The position numbers were made by a program, and so were the translations under genes. From contig JAQULA010000013.1 in the NCBI GenBank assembly GCA_028718845.1, positions 1 to 17,551 on the forward strand: DNA of 17,551 bases, in the 5' to 3' direction. A model generated the notes under the pieces. It worked only from the letters and a program-made list of their open reading frames with translations. It was not told the origin of the DNA and made no database searches. Source of the stretch: Candidatus Omnitrophota bacterium (GTDB lineage: Bacteria > Omnitrophota > Gorgyraeia > B26-G9). This document shows, one piece after another, positions 1 to 7,014 of the stretch (position 1 is its first letter; each line of letters starts with the position of its first letter).

Positions 1-1
1 G

Positions 2-286
2 GCGTTGATTACTACCGGCTTAAGCAGTCTTGAACGTTTGCGGGTGCTGGACGAAGTGACCTATGCCGATATTCAAACGACTTTTCCGCTTACGGAGGAA
101 CAGCGGCAACGGCTCCAGTCCCGGCTGCTGGAAGAACTCGACCGCAATCTGGAGATCCGGGAAACCACGCACCCGGAGCTGATTGCCGGTATGGTGATCA
201 ATGTCGGCAATCTTGTTTTCGACGGAAGTTTTGTAAACCGGATACGAGAGGTAATACGTGAGTCCATTGTCAGGGCCAGACAATAA
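2..286 (+). CDS. atpH: F1 ATPase delta/OSCP subunit, C-terminal part (5' cut by window edge)
   Basis: The frame is open from the first bases of the window, so this is the 3' end of a longer gene; the TTG at 5 is only an internal codon. The last ~45 residues carry the family's C-terminal pattern: 'HPELIAGMVINVG' followed by 'FDGSFVNRIREV' matches the 'PELIGGVVVRVGD..IDGSV..RL' block of delta/OSCP. This subunit forms the peripheral stalk joining F1 to F0 subunit b. The order delta-alpha-gamma-beta downstream is the canonical F1 order, which supports the call. It could be the C-terminal half of a b-delta fusion, since the N-terminal part is not visible. Its stop overlaps the alpha start by 29 bases, indicating translational coupling. 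Confidence 0.8.
   Translation, partial: ALITTGLSSLERLRVLDEVTYADIQTTFPLTEEQRQRLQSRLLEELDRNLEIRETTHPELIAGMVINVGNLVFDGSFVNRIREVIRESIVRARQ
246..251 (+). promoter_or_regulatory. Ribosome binding site deciding the atpA start
   Basis: GAGAGG lies six bases before the GTG at 258, inside the end of the delta gene. It supports GTG as the true alpha start despite the 29-base overlap. Confidence 0.55.
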
Positions 287-1751
287 CAACGCGGCGATAC
301 GATTTGATATTAAAGAAGTCGGACGGGTAAAGACCGTCCGTGAATTTATCGTGTTGGCGGAGAATATGCCTTCATGCATCAACGGCCAGATCGTGGCTTT
401 TGACGGCGGATTACGCGGTATCGTGATGGGTTTTACCGAACAGGATGTGCAAATACTCATCCTGGGTCCCAAGGCGCATATTAAAGCCGGGGATAAGGTC
501 TACAGCAAGGCCCAGTCTTTATACCTGCCGGTGGGAAACGCGTTTGTCGGCCGGATCGTGAATGCGTTGTGCGAACCGGTTGACGGCAAAGGACCGATCG
601 CGGCCGATGAAGAATACCTGGTTTTCCGCGATGCTCCCGGGATCATGGACCGGTCCACAGTGGAACGGACCCTGGAATCCGGTACCCGGATAATCGATAC
701 GATTATGCCGCTGGCGCTCGGCCAGCGCCAATTGCTGGTGGGAGATCGTCAAACCGGAAAAACCACGGTTACCACCGACGCGATTATCAACCAAAAGGGA
801 AATAACGTTATTTGTATTTATTGTTCGATCGGCAAGCCTTATTCGACTCTGGTGAAGACCATCTCGTTATTTGAAGAAAAGGGCGTGTTCGATTACAGCC
901 TTATTGTCAGCGGAGTTGCCTCTACGTCGGTGGGTGAACAGTATCTGGCTCCCTATACCGCGGCCATGCTCGGTGAATATTTTATGCTCAACGGCAAAGA
1001 CGTGCTGGTTGTTTTTGACGATCTGACCCGGCATGCCTGGATATACCGCCAGATATCGTTACTGCTTAACCGCGCTCCGGGCCGTGAAGCGTATCCCGGA
1101 GATATTTTCTACCTGCATTCTCAATTGATGGAACGGGCGGCGCAAATGAACCCGGAATTAGGCGGAGGCGCGATGACTTTTCTGCCGATTGTGGAAACGC
1201 TTCAGGGTGATGTTACCGGATATATCCCGACCAACCTGGTTTCCATGACTGACGGCCAGATTTATTTTAGTACGGCATTGTTCAATAAAGGGATCCGGCC
1301 GGCGATCGATGTCGGGTTATCGGTTTCCCGTATCGGTAACCGGGCCCAGTGGTCGTCGATGAAAGGTCCCAGCCGCAGCCTGCGCCTGGAATATCTGCAG
1401 TACAAAGAACTGCTGCAAATGACCCAGCTGCGTACAACGGAACTCTCTAAAGAAGCGCAGAAAAAACTGCGAAGAGGGGAAGCGATTACCGAATTGCTGA
1501 TCCAGGACAAAAATAATCCCGTGCCGATGGAACAGCAGGTTATCGATATGTACGCTTTGAATCGGGAAGTGCTGGACGAACTGCCGCGCGAGGAGATCCG
1601 GAAATTTAAAAACGATTTTTACCGGAAAATACGCGAATGGTTCCCTAATCTTCCTCAGCAATTACGGGACAGTAAGATCATCGTTGACGAAAGTATCGCT
1701 AATTTGGAAGAGGCGATTTATTTTTATTTCAATCAGGAAAATAAACAGTGA
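258..1751 (+). CDS. atpA: F1 ATPase alpha subunit, divergent
   Basis: Regulatory nucleotide-binding subunit of an F-type ATPase, 497 residues against a usual ~500-510. Seen: an N-terminal beta-barrel region (to ~90), Walker A 'GDRQTGKT' at 162-169 with Lys168, the 'VVFDDLTRHAWIYRQ' Walker B region, 'RAPGREAYPGDIFYLHSQLMERAA', and the arginine finger in 'LSVSRIG' (Arg358) that completes the catalytic site of beta. Divergence is clear: 'CIYCSIGKPYST' replaces the usual 'CIYVAIGQKAST', and the membrane-distal N-terminal helix is shortened. Key residues are intact, so it should bind nucleotide. The start is GTG with a good ribosome binding site. Alpha identity rather than beta rests on the GDRQTGKT P-loop and on a separate beta gene at 2620. 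Confidence 0.93.
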   Translation: MSPLSGPDNNNAAIRFDIKEVGRVKTVREFIVLAENMPSCINGQIVAFDGGLRGIVMGFTEQDVQILILGPKAHIKAGDKVYSKAQSLYLPVGNAFVGRIVNALCEPVDGKGPIAADEEYLVFRDAPGIMDRSTVERTLESGTRIIDTIMPLALGQRQLLVGDRQTGKTTVTTDAIINQKGNNVICIYCSIGKPYSTLVKTISLFEEKGVFDYSLIVSGVASTSVGEQYLAPYTAAMLGEYFMLNGKDVLVVFDDLTRHAWIYRQISLLLNRAPGREAYPGDIFYLHSQLMERAAQMNPELGGGAMTFLPIVETLQGDVTGYIPTNLVSMTDGQIYFSTALFNKGIRPAIDVGLSVSRIGNRAQWSSMKGPSRSLRLEYLQYKELLQMTQLRTTELSKEAQKKLRRGEAITELLIQDKNNPVPMEQQVIDMYALNREVLDELPREEIRKFKNDFYRKIREWFPNLPQQLRDSKIIVDESIANLEEAIYFYFNQENKQ

Positions 1752-1784
1752 TAAATCCGGCTGCCGGTACCGGGTGAGGGTGCC

Positions 1785-2627
1785 ATGATTCCGATTGCGC
1801 AATTAAAAGGGGATATGGAATTCTACCGTTCGCTGGGCAAGCTGGTGGAGGTGCTCAAGCTTATTTCCGCGGCACAGTATCAGACTCTGGAAAAAAAAAT
1901 AAAGACGTATAGTTTATATCTGGATGCCCTGGCCGGGATTTTTCAATGGCTGGATGTGCAGCAGGTGCGCCATCCGTTTATCCGGCAGACCGACAGCCCG
2001 GCCGGTGTCGTGGCCGTTACTACCGATGCCGGGCTTCTGGGCGGACTGAACGCTCAGGTAATGAATAAGGCCATGGCGCTGATCGAGGCGGGCGGCGGCA
2101 AACTGATCATTATCGGTAAACGCGGCCAGTTATATCTTGAACAAAAAAAAATGGTATTCGCCAATTTTCCCGGGGTGATTGACGAGCAGCGGCTGGAACA
2201 GTCCCTGCAGTTACGGGACTATCTGAGCAGCAGCGTACTCAAAGGCCAGCTGGGTAAAATAAGTATTGTTTTTCCGCGGGCGCTGTCGTTTACCTCGCAG
2301 CGGATCGAGGTGGTGCAGGTTTTGCCGTTTATTCCGGATGCGGATAAGCAGCCGACCAATATCGGCATGAGCGATATCGTTTTTGAGTCCGAACTGGGGC
2401 ATATCGTCGAGTACCTGGTGTATTTGTGGCTGGGACAGAAAATTTTCGAGATTTTCGGGATGAGCCGTCTGGCGGAACAGGCGGCACGGTTTATGCATTT
2501 GGAAAATTGCAATGAACGCATAAAAGACCTGGACAAAAAGCTGCGGTTTCAATACTTCCGGACCCGGCATGAAATTATCGACCAGAATATGCGGGAATTA
2601 TTTGCGGCGAGGTTATTGCATGAGTAA
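1785..2627 (+). CDS. atpG: F1 ATPase gamma subunit, divergent
   Basis: Central rotor shaft of F1, 280 residues (usual 280-300). Seen: an N-terminal helix with 'LKLISAAQYQTLEKKI', the counterpart of the family's 'MEMVSAAKMR'; the Rossmann-like core motif 'TDAGLLGGLNAQV', counterpart of 'SDRGLCGGLN'; and a C-terminal helix 'FRTRHEIIDQNMRELFAARLL', counterpart of 'YNRARQAAITQEISEIVAGA'. Several normally conserved residues are replaced (Cys in GLCGGLN becomes Leu; the MxxM pattern near the C-terminus is lost), so it is a remote family member. A GAGGG sits four bases before the ATG. The last 8 bases overlap the beta start. Confidence 0.87.
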   Translation: MIPIAQLKGDMEFYRSLGKLVEVLKLISAAQYQTLEKKIKTYSLYLDALAGIFQWLDVQQVRHPFIRQTDSPAGVVAVTTDAGLLGGLNAQVMNKAMALIEAGGGKLIIIGKRGQLYLEQKKMVFANFPGVIDEQRLEQSLQLRDYLSSSVLKGQLGKISIVFPRALSFTSQRIEVVQVLPFIPDADKQPTNIGMSDIVFESELGHIVEYLVYLWLGQKIFEIFGMSRLAEQAARFMHLENCNERIKDLDKKLRFQYFRTRHEIIDQNMRELFAARLLHE

Positions 2628-4035
2628 CGGAAATACGGATAAAAAAAATATTATCGGGCTGGTGATTGCCGTACAGGGGCCGGTAGTCGATGTGAAGTTT
2701 TCCCGGCAGGAAGAGGTCCCGAATATTTATGACGTTATTTATACTTTTACGGTCGACGGGTTTAAGATAATCCTGGAGGTGGCCGAACATCTGCCGAATA
2801 ATATCGCCCGCTGTATTTCGATCAATTCCACCCAGAACCTGCAGCGCAATTCCCCGGCGTTTGTCACCGGCAGCGGGATCGAGATCCCGGTGGGAGATGA
2901 GATGTATACCCGTCTGATCAATGTCGTGGGGGAGCCGATCGACCAGAAAGGCCCGATCAAGGCCACGCAAACACAGGCAATCCGCCAGCCGCCCAAAGGC
3001 ACCCAGGTCCGCCGTCACGCGAATGTCAAAGCCCGCGACCATGTCGAGATGCTGGAAACCGGGATCAAGATCATCGATTTGCTGTTTCCGCTGGTTAAAG
3101 GCAGTAAAAACGGGATTCTCGGAGGCGCGGCCATGGGGAAAAGCGTGCTGACCCTGGAAATTATCCAGCATATCGTGAAACGTCATAAAGGTACTTGCGT
3201 GTTTACCGGGGCCGGAGAGCGTGTGCGTGAAGGCAATGAATTGTATTTTGAACTTGCCCGTCACGATATCCTGTCCAAAATGAAGATTGTGTTCGGCCAG
3301 ATGAATGAGCCTCCGGGAGCGCGTTACGAAGTGGCGATGACCGGATTGACCCTGGCGGAAAACATCCAGCGTCAGAATAAGGATGTGCTGCTGTTTATCG
3401 ATAATATTTTCCGTTTTCTGCAGGCCGGGCAGGAGATTTCCACGCTGCTCGGACGGGTCCCTTCGGAAACCGGGTATCAGCCGACGCTGATATCCGAAGC
3501 CAGTGAATTCCATGAACGCATCCGGACTTCCGAAGGTGTGGGCGGATCGATCACCTCGATCGAGGCGGTATATGTGCCGGCGGATGACTTGACCGATCCG
3601 GCTGTAGTCGCGATATTCAGTTTTCTCGATTCGGTTATTGTTCTTTCGCGTGAAAAGGTTCAGCTGGGTTTGTATCCGGCAATTGATCCGCTGCTGTCTT
3701 CCTGCGCCAATCTTGACCCGGATGTTGTCGGACAAAAACATTTCGATATCTCCCAGCAGGTACTGCAGATCTTTCAACGCTATGAAGAATTGCGCAAGAT
3801 CGTACTGGTAATCGGGATCGACGAACTTTCCATGAATGACCGGTTGATCTATGAACGGGCGCGCAAACTCCAGTATTTTCTGACCCAGCCGTTTTCAGTC
3901 GCCGAGTCGTATACCGGGCGCCACGGCGAATATGTCGTGCTTGAAGACACCCTGAATAGCTGTCAACGGATCATCAAAGGCGAATTCGACCAGAAGCCGG
4001 AAGACCGTTTCTATATGATCGGCGCGCTGCATTAA
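2620..4035 (+). CDS. atpD: F1 ATPase beta subunit, divergent catalytic subunit
   Basis: Catalytic subunit of F1, 471 residues with the start at ATG 2620 (M-S-N-G). An ATG at 2569 in the same frame lies deep inside gamma and adds 17 residues with no family counterpart; GCGAGG lies seven bases before 2620. Seen: P-loop 'GGAAMGKS' at 168-175 (Lys174) in place of the near-invariant 'GGAGVGKT'; catalytic Glu200 in 'GAGERVREGNEL'; 'FGQMNEPPGARYEVAMTGLT'; Walker B 'VLLFIDNIFRF'; 'VPSETGYQPTL'; 'YVPADDLTDPA'; and the adenine-stacking Tyr in 'GLYPAIDPL'. The DELSEED loop reads DELSMND (401-407), losing two acidic residues. No epsilon gene follows. It is likely an active ATPase, but of an unusual lineage. 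Confidence 0.92.
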   Translation: MSNGNTDKKNIIGLVIAVQGPVVDVKFSRQEEVPNIYDVIYTFTVDGFKIILEVAEHLPNNIARCISINSTQNLQRNSPAFVTGSGIEIPVGDEMYTRLINVVGEPIDQKGPIKATQTQAIRQPPKGTQVRRHANVKARDHVEMLETGIKIIDLLFPLVKGSKNGILGGAAMGKSVLTLEIIQHIVKRHKGTCVFTGAGERVREGNELYFELARHDILSKMKIVFGQMNEPPGARYEVAMTGLTLAENIQRQNKDVLLFIDNIFRFLQAGQEISTLLGRVPSETGYQPTLISEASEFHERIRTSEGVGGSITSIEAVYVPADDLTDPAVVAIFSFLDSVIVLSREKVQLGLYPAIDPLLSSCANLDPDVVGQKHFDISQQVLQIFQRYEELRKIVLVIGIDELSMNDRLIYERARKLQYFLTQPFSVAESYTGRHGEYVVLEDTLNSCQRIIKGEFDQKPEDRFYMIGALH

Positions 4036-4123
4036 AAGCATTTTGGGATAAACCCGGATTCTTTAGTCCCCGGTCAACAGACCTTAGTTAAAGAACAGGG
4101 AAGAAAGAAAAGCCGGGATTTTA

Positions 4124-4143
4124 ATTCGTGTCGATTCGTGCGT
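4124..4143 (+). repeat. Two-unit short tandem repeat relic
   Basis: ATTCGTG occurs at 4124-4130 and again at 4134-4140, giving two 10-base units. It lies in the 241-base gap between the ATPase genes and gspE. It may be a decayed short-sequence repeat; two units alone could be chance. Confidence 0.3.
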
Positions 4144-4164
4144 AGTATCCCGCGGGTGTTTGCA

Positions 4165-4193
4165 TTGACAAAACCGTCGATCAATGCCATAAT
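4165..4193 (+). promoter_or_regulatory. Sigma-70-type promoter of the gspE operon
   Basis: A consensus TTGACA -35 box (4165-4170), a 17-base spacer and CATAAT -10 box (4188-4193) form a near-ideal housekeeping promoter. Predicted transcription start is about 4200, leaving a ~77-nt leader before gspE. It marks the secretion genes as a transcription unit separate from the ATPase genes. No strong terminator is visible between 4036 and 4160. Confidence 0.75.
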
Positions 4194-4199
4194 AAAAGC

Positions 4200-4276
4200 A
4201 ATATCTTCACAAAACGGTGGCCTATTGCAAAAGGTGCTTATGGACAAGAGCCTAAGGTATTGCAACTATAATTATT
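4200..4276 (+). other. 5' leader of gspE, possibly structured
   Basis: The predicted leader carries TTGCAA at 4225-4230 and at 4260-4265, which are self-complementary and can pair to close a ~40-nt hairpin that ends 11 bases before the start codon. The palindrome CCTAAGG lies inside it (4251-4257). No Shine-Dalgarno sequence sits at a normal distance from ATG 4277; the nearest AAGG is 19 bases away. This could mean structure-controlled or weak translation. A few short strings recall the c-di-GMP GEMM-I riboswitch but the full motif is not present. Confidence 0.3.
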
Positions 4277-6478
4277 ATGGATAAAAAGACCGATATAATC
4301 GTTATCCAGCTTTTAAAAAGCCGATTAAACGTTGATGAAAAGCGTTTGCAGGCTTATTTTTCGGAAGCGGAAAAGAAACAAATCTCACCCATCCCGCTGA
4401 TTGCCCAGTACGCCAATGTTCCGGAGTCGGATTTACTGGCGATGATTGCCGCGGAACTGCATATCGAGTATTGCGACCTGAAACAAACCGTTATCGATAA
4501 GCCCCTGATCGGAAAAGTCCCGGTTAAAATCGCGGCCTATTACCAATTTGTTCCGGTATCTCTGGATAACCGGGTATTGACCATTGTCGTTGCCTATCCT
4601 TTGGAGATCAAAAAACTGGACGAGATCCGCACGCACATGGGCTACAGTATCAAAATGAGCCTGGGCTGCGAAGCCGACGTCGCCGATATGGTCAAAAAAT
4701 ATTATGGATTAGGCGCGGCAACGCTCGATAAGATCATGACCGAAAAGAACTATGAATCCTCGCAGGCGGCCAACCGGGAACAGCAGGGCGGCGTTGCCGA
4801 TCTGGAAGAGCGGGGGGAATCGGCCTCGGTTATTCAGCTGGTCAACCAGATTATTCTCGAGGCGTATAAAAAACGGGCGACCGACATTCATGTCGAGCCG
4901 TATCGTTCTAAATTGCGTCTGCGTTATCGTATCGACGGGATTCTCTATGATGCCAATGTCTCTCCGGAATTGGGAAATTTTCTTACCCCGATTCTTTCCC
5001 GGATTAAACTGATGGCGAATTTGAATATCGTGGAACGCCGCGTGCCGCAAGACGGCCGGGCGATCGTGAAAGTACAGGGGGAAACCCTGGATTTGCGGGT
5101 TTCATTCATTCCCACCCCGCATGGGGAGAGCGTGGTTATTCGTATTTTGCCGACGGTTATGCTCTTCGGCCTGGATAAATTGGGGCTTACGGATACGGAA
5201 CTGGAGTTTTTTCGCGGCCTGATCAATAAACCGCATGGGATCATCTTTGTTACCGGGCCGACCGGAAGCGGAAAAACAACGACATTGTACGCGTGTTTAT
5301 CGACGATAAATACCAGCGAACGCAAGATCATTACCATCGAAGATCCGATCGAATACGAATTGGAAGGGGTGACCCAGATCCAGATTACTCCGGAAGTAGG
5401 GCTGGATTTTGCCCGCGGGCTGCGCAGTATGCTGCGGCATGATCCGGATGTAATGATGGTCGGAGAAGTGCGCGACCTGGAAACCGCCGAGATTGCTATT
5501 CGGGTGGCTCTTACCGGTCATCTGGTTTTTTCCACCCTGCATACCAACGACGCGGCCAGCGGGATTACCCGGCTTATCGATATCGGGCTGGAACCTTACC
5601 TGGTGGCTTCAAGCGTGGACGCGTTCATCGCCCAGCGCCTGATCCGGGTTAATTGTCCGCATTGTAACGAAGAAGATAAACAAGTGCTGGACAGCGTCAA
5701 GGAACAAATTGCCCGGGAGCTGGGTCAGGATAATCCGCTGGCGATGACCTTGTATCGGGGGAAAGGCTGCCAGGCCTGTAATTTTACCGGATATTTCGGA
5801 CGGACGGCGATCCATGAAATATTACTGCTTGATGAGGGAATAAAAAAGCTGACTTCTCAGAAATCGTCGAGCGATCAGATTAAAAAGCATGCGGTAAACC
5901 AAGGCATGCGAACGTTGCGTCAAAGCGGCTGGGTAAAAGTATTGCAGGGGATCACCACTCCGGATGAAATCCTGCGGGTGACCCAGTCGGATGAATTACC
6001 GCCGGTTTCTCCGGCGCTCGAACCGGAGCCGGTAAAACCGGTTGCCGCGTCAATCCCTCCGGCTCCGGCGGAGCTTTCGGCAGCGGCTGCGCCGCAGAAA
6101 ACGACAACGCCGTCGGTATCCGATCGCCGGATTTATGAACGTATCGAAGGCAGCATTTATGTGCGGTTTAAAATCTTCCGGACAAAAACCCCGGATAACG
6201 CGCAACGCGCTTTTGAACCGGAAATAATGGCGGTCACTAAAAACATTAGTGCCGGAGGAGTATTATTCAGCAGTTCCGAGTATATCGCTCCGGGCAAAAT
6301 CCTGGACCTTGCCGTTATGCTTACCGATGAAGAAAAAAACATAGCTTGTTTAGCCCGGGTGGTGCGCTGTACGGAACTCGTTCCGAATAAGGATTTTGAG
6401 ATCGCGGCGTGTTTCCTGGATCTATCGAATGCGGAACGTAACCGGCTGAATCGTTATCTTGAACGAAGCAGAAAGTAG
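4277..6478 (+). CDS. gspE: T2SS/T4P assembly ATPase GspE with C-terminal PilZ domain
   Basis: Hexameric cytoplasmic ATPase that drives pseudopilus assembly, 733 residues against ~500-570 for the usual family. Order of parts: an N-terminal GspE domain (~1-150); the secretion ATPase core with 'RATDIHVEPY' and 'RIDGILYDA', Walker A 'GPTGSGKT' at 327-334 (Lys333), and a Walker B region at 391-400 with Glu397; a zinc-binding tetracysteine at C460/C463 and C498/C501; 'GRTAIHEILLLDE'; a Pro/Ala-rich linker (~575-612); then a PilZ domain from ~615. PilZ shows Arg618-x3-Arg622 in 'DRRIYER' and 'NISAGG' at 656-661, the RxxxR and [D/N]xSxxG signature of c-di-GMP binders. The first operon gene, it sits 17 bases before the second PilZ gene. 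C-di-GMP control of the motor is inferred. Confidence 0.93.
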   Translation: MDKKTDIIVIQLLKSRLNVDEKRLQAYFSEAEKKQISPIPLIAQYANVPESDLLAMIAAELHIEYCDLKQTVIDKPLIGKVPVKIAAYYQFVPVSLDNRVLTIVVAYPLEIKKLDEIRTHMGYSIKMSLGCEADVADMVKKYYGLGAATLDKIMTEKNYESSQAANREQQGGVADLEERGESASVIQLVNQIILEAYKKRATDIHVEPYRSKLRLRYRIDGILYDANVSPELGNFLTPILSRIKLMANLNIVERRVPQDGRAIVKVQGETLDLRVSFIPTPHGESVVIRILPTVMLFGLDKLGLTDTELEFFRGLINKPHGIIFVTGPTGSGKTTTLYACLSTINTSERKIITIEDPIEYELEGVTQIQITPEVGLDFARGLRSMLRHDPDVMMVGEVRDLETAEIAIRVALTGHLVFSTLHTNDAASGITRLIDIGLEPYLVASSVDAFIAQRLIRVNCPHCNEEDKQVLDSVKEQIARELGQDNPLAMTLYRGKGCQACNFTGYFGRTAIHEILLLDEGIKKLTSQKSSSDQIKKHAVNQGMRTLRQSGWVKVLQGITTPDEILRVTQSDELPPVSPALEPEPVKPVAASIPPAPAELSAAAAPQKTTTPSVSDRRIYERIEGSIYVRFKIFRTKTPDNAQRAFEPEIMAVTKNISAGGVLFSSSEYIAPGKILDLAVMLTDEEKNIACLARVVRCTELVPNKDFEIAACFLDLSNAERNRLNRYLERSRK

Positions 6479-6495
6479 TACTCCCGGGTGTTGGT

Positions 6496-7014
6496 ATGGC
6501 GGCGTATAAATACATAGCTAAAAAACATGGCGGAGACAGCATCGAATCGATAATGTATGCCGGATCGGAAGAGGATGCCCGGAAAAAAATCATTGAACTG
6601 GGGTATATCCCGGAAGGGATTGAACTCATAAACACTCCGGACCGGCGTATCCATGAGCGGCTGGATATAGCCGTACCGGTGTGGTTCGGTGTATTCAAAT
6701 CGGCAAGGCCGGTTAATTCTTTTTCATCGCAGGCGGTGACGAAGAATATAAGTGCCGGCGGCCTGTTGATTGTTGGGCATAAGGCGATGGCTGCCGGAGG
6801 TTTGTTGTGCGTCCGTTTTACCCTGCCGCAAATGCCGCAGTCCATCGAATGTTTGGCGCGTGTCGTGCGGTGTGATTCGTTGCCCGGGGGAGAGGTTCAC
6901 TTGGCCGTGTGTTTCGTCAACATTACCAATGATGAACGCAACGCGTTGAACCATTATATTATTGAAAAAATGAACGAACATAATACCAGTGGAGAAACCG
7001 ATGGCAATATTTAA
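6496..7014 (+). CDS. Hybrid protein: GspF-type N-terminal head fused to a PilZ domain
   Basis: 172 residues with no named family that I recognise as a whole. Residues 1-~46 ('MAAYKYIAKK' ... 'IIELGYIPEGIE') resemble the first ~46 residues of the gspF product just downstream ('MAIFKYRAKK' ... 'INQLGYVPVRVE'), the small head before the first T2SF domain. Residues ~48-165 form a PilZ domain with Arg51-x3-Arg55 in 'DRRIHER' and 'NISAGG' at 84-89. It is closely similar to the PilZ end of GspE: both have 'AVTKNISAGG' and 'CLARVVRC'. There is no signal peptide or membrane segment, so it is likely cytoplasmic. I infer a soluble c-di-GMP-binding partner that could occupy the GspE site normally taken by the GspF head. 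It overlaps gspF by 14 bases. Confidence 0.85.
   Translation: MAAYKYIAKKHGGDSIESIMYAGSEEDARKKIIELGYIPEGIELINTPDRRIHERLDIAVPVWFGVFKSARPVNSFSSQAVTKNISAGGLLIVGHKAMAAGGLLCVRFTLPQMPQSIECLARVVRCDSLPGGEVHLAVCFVNITNDERNALNHYIIEKMNEHNTSGETDGNI
6991..6994 (+). promoter_or_regulatory. Ribosome binding site deciding the gspF start
   Basis: GGAG lies six bases before ATG 7001. This favours the start 'MAIFKY' over the in-frame GTG at 6989, which overlaps the site itself. Confidence 0.55.

Noticed and set aside
2569..2619. Extended N-terminus of the beta subunit
   Set aside because: The additional 17 residues overlap gamma deeply and match nothing in the family; ATG 2620 has a spaced ribosome binding site.
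2575..3777. Long open frame (400 codons) on the minus strand
   Set aside because: It lies entirely opposite the beta subunit gene, which has unmistakable family motifs; the antisense frame shows no recognisable domain and is a codon-bias shadow.
4207..4266. GEMM-I c-di-GMP riboswitch
   Set aside because: Fragments such as GCAAA and GCCTAA occur in order, but the required GGGACGCAAAGCC core and the tetraloop-receptor stems are missing or wrongly spaced.
4267..4272. Perfect TATAAT four bases before the gspE ATG, suggesting leaderless transcription
   Set aside because: No -35 element at 16-18 bases and no TG extension; the region is simply AT-rich, and the promoter at 4165-4193 is far better.
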